From positions 1 through 64,000 of the forward strand of contig NZ_CAMYLS010000020.1 in assembly GCF_947259345.1 (NCBI RefSeq): a DNA stretch of 64,000 bases, written 5' to 3'. Under the pieces are notes generated by a model. That model had not been told where the DNA came from. It did no database searches and worked only from the letters and a program-made list of their open reading frames with translations. Positions 63,911 to 64,000 of the stretch are shown in pieces. Positions within the stretch are counted from its first letter, which is position 1. The number at the start of each line of letters is the position of its first letter. The position numbers were made by a program, and so were the translations under genes. The stretch is from an uncultured Maricaulis sp. (GTDB lineage: Bacteria; Pseudomonadota; Alphaproteobacteria; Caulobacterales; Maricaulaceae).

Positions 63911-63937
63911 CCCCTTTACTAGGTATCGTGCAGTTTC

Positions 63938-63970
63938 ACCCCGCTTCTGACGTCAGGAGCGGGGTTTTTT
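63938..63970 (+). terminator. attenuator terminator of the ilv-type leader
   Basis: Stem ACCCCGCT/AGCGGGGT (63938–63945, 63958–63965) extended by further pairs inside (CTGAC/GTCAG) and followed by six T. CCTGAC at 63906–63911, at the leader stop, can pair with GTCAGG at 63952–63957 as a possible antiterminator contact. Confidence 0.85.
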
Positions 63971-63995
63971 CTGTGCGGTCTGCCGGAGACCCGCC

Positions 63996-64000
63996 ATGTC
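63996..64000 (+). CDS. start of the attenuator-controlled structural gene, cut by the window edge
   Basis: ATG with CGGAG six bases upstream, 26 nt after the attenuator T-run. From the leader composition it is probably an acetolactate synthase gene (ilvB/ilvI), but no coding sequence is visible to prove this. Confidence 0.5.

Overview
The window reads as a piece of a GC-rich, free-living alphaproteobacterial chromosome, most likely from the Caulobacterales/Maricaulales side (Maricaulis- or Hyphomonas-like). This is inferred from the high GC, the TonB-dependent receptor plus Tat/Sec-exported hydrolases, a CC0125/CC1285-type lipoprotein, and the alphaproteobacterial block murA–DUF2948–UPF0262–LMW phosphatase–infA–maf–RNase E/G–yacG–tRNA-Phe. 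Coding density is high. I see no phage, insertion sequence, CRISPR array or rRNA operon. Three tRNA genes are present (initiator Met, Thr-GGT, Phe-GAA).

Layout. 0–4.3 kb: a 2OG-Fe(II) oxygenase, initiator tRNA and a NarL/FixJ-type two-component pair. 4.5–8.9 kb: a complete threonine operon on the minus strand (thrA-like AK-HSD fusion, thrB, thrC) behind an intact Thr/Ile leader peptide and transcription attenuator. 9–16.3 kb: a membrane protein, a double-hairpin repeat, pckA, and exported DUF2891, beta-propeller, pirin and M28 peptidase genes. 16.4–21.4 kb: a BcsB-like periplasmic protein, a processive-type GT2 and an outer-membrane barrel, which together suggest an exopolysaccharide synthesis/export module. 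21.4–27 kb: two GSTs, an alpha-CTD-like small protein, a membrane/vWA-like pair of unknown function and a Tat amidase. 27–32 kb: an S9 peptidase divergent from a TonB-dependent receptor. 32–37.5 kb: small envelope proteins and a tandem pair of TIKI/ChaN-like exported proteins. 37.5–41.1 kb: both methylmalonyl-CoA mutase subunits. 41–43.6 kb: DUF2793, proline iminopeptidase and a small exported protein. 43.6–49.3 kb: the murA-to-yacG block with tRNAs at both ends. 49.3–57.9 kb: a degenerate GGDEF/EAL-like protein, an old yellow enzyme, a split ATP-grasp + FolC/Mur-ligase pair, and a Baeyer–Villiger monooxygenase–SDR–hydrolase operon. 57.9–64 kb: pyruvate carboxylase, a lipoprotein, an ArsR–SRPBCC–DUF4287 operon, and at the right edge a second attenuator with an Ile/Val-rich leader whose structural gene (probably acetolactate synthase) starts at the last five bases.

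Themes. Central carbon metabolism at the PEP–pyruvate–oxaloacetate node (pckA, pyc, methylmalonyl-CoA mutase) sits alongside amino-acid biosynthesis controlled by ribosome-mediated attenuation at two places. The AK-HSD fusion appears to lack ACT regulatory domains, so attenuation may carry more of the threonine control. The parts most worth following up are the two attenuators, the ACT-less ThrA, the split CphA-like ligase pair, the BcsB/GT2/OMP module, the TIKI-like tandem pair and the membrane/vWA pair.
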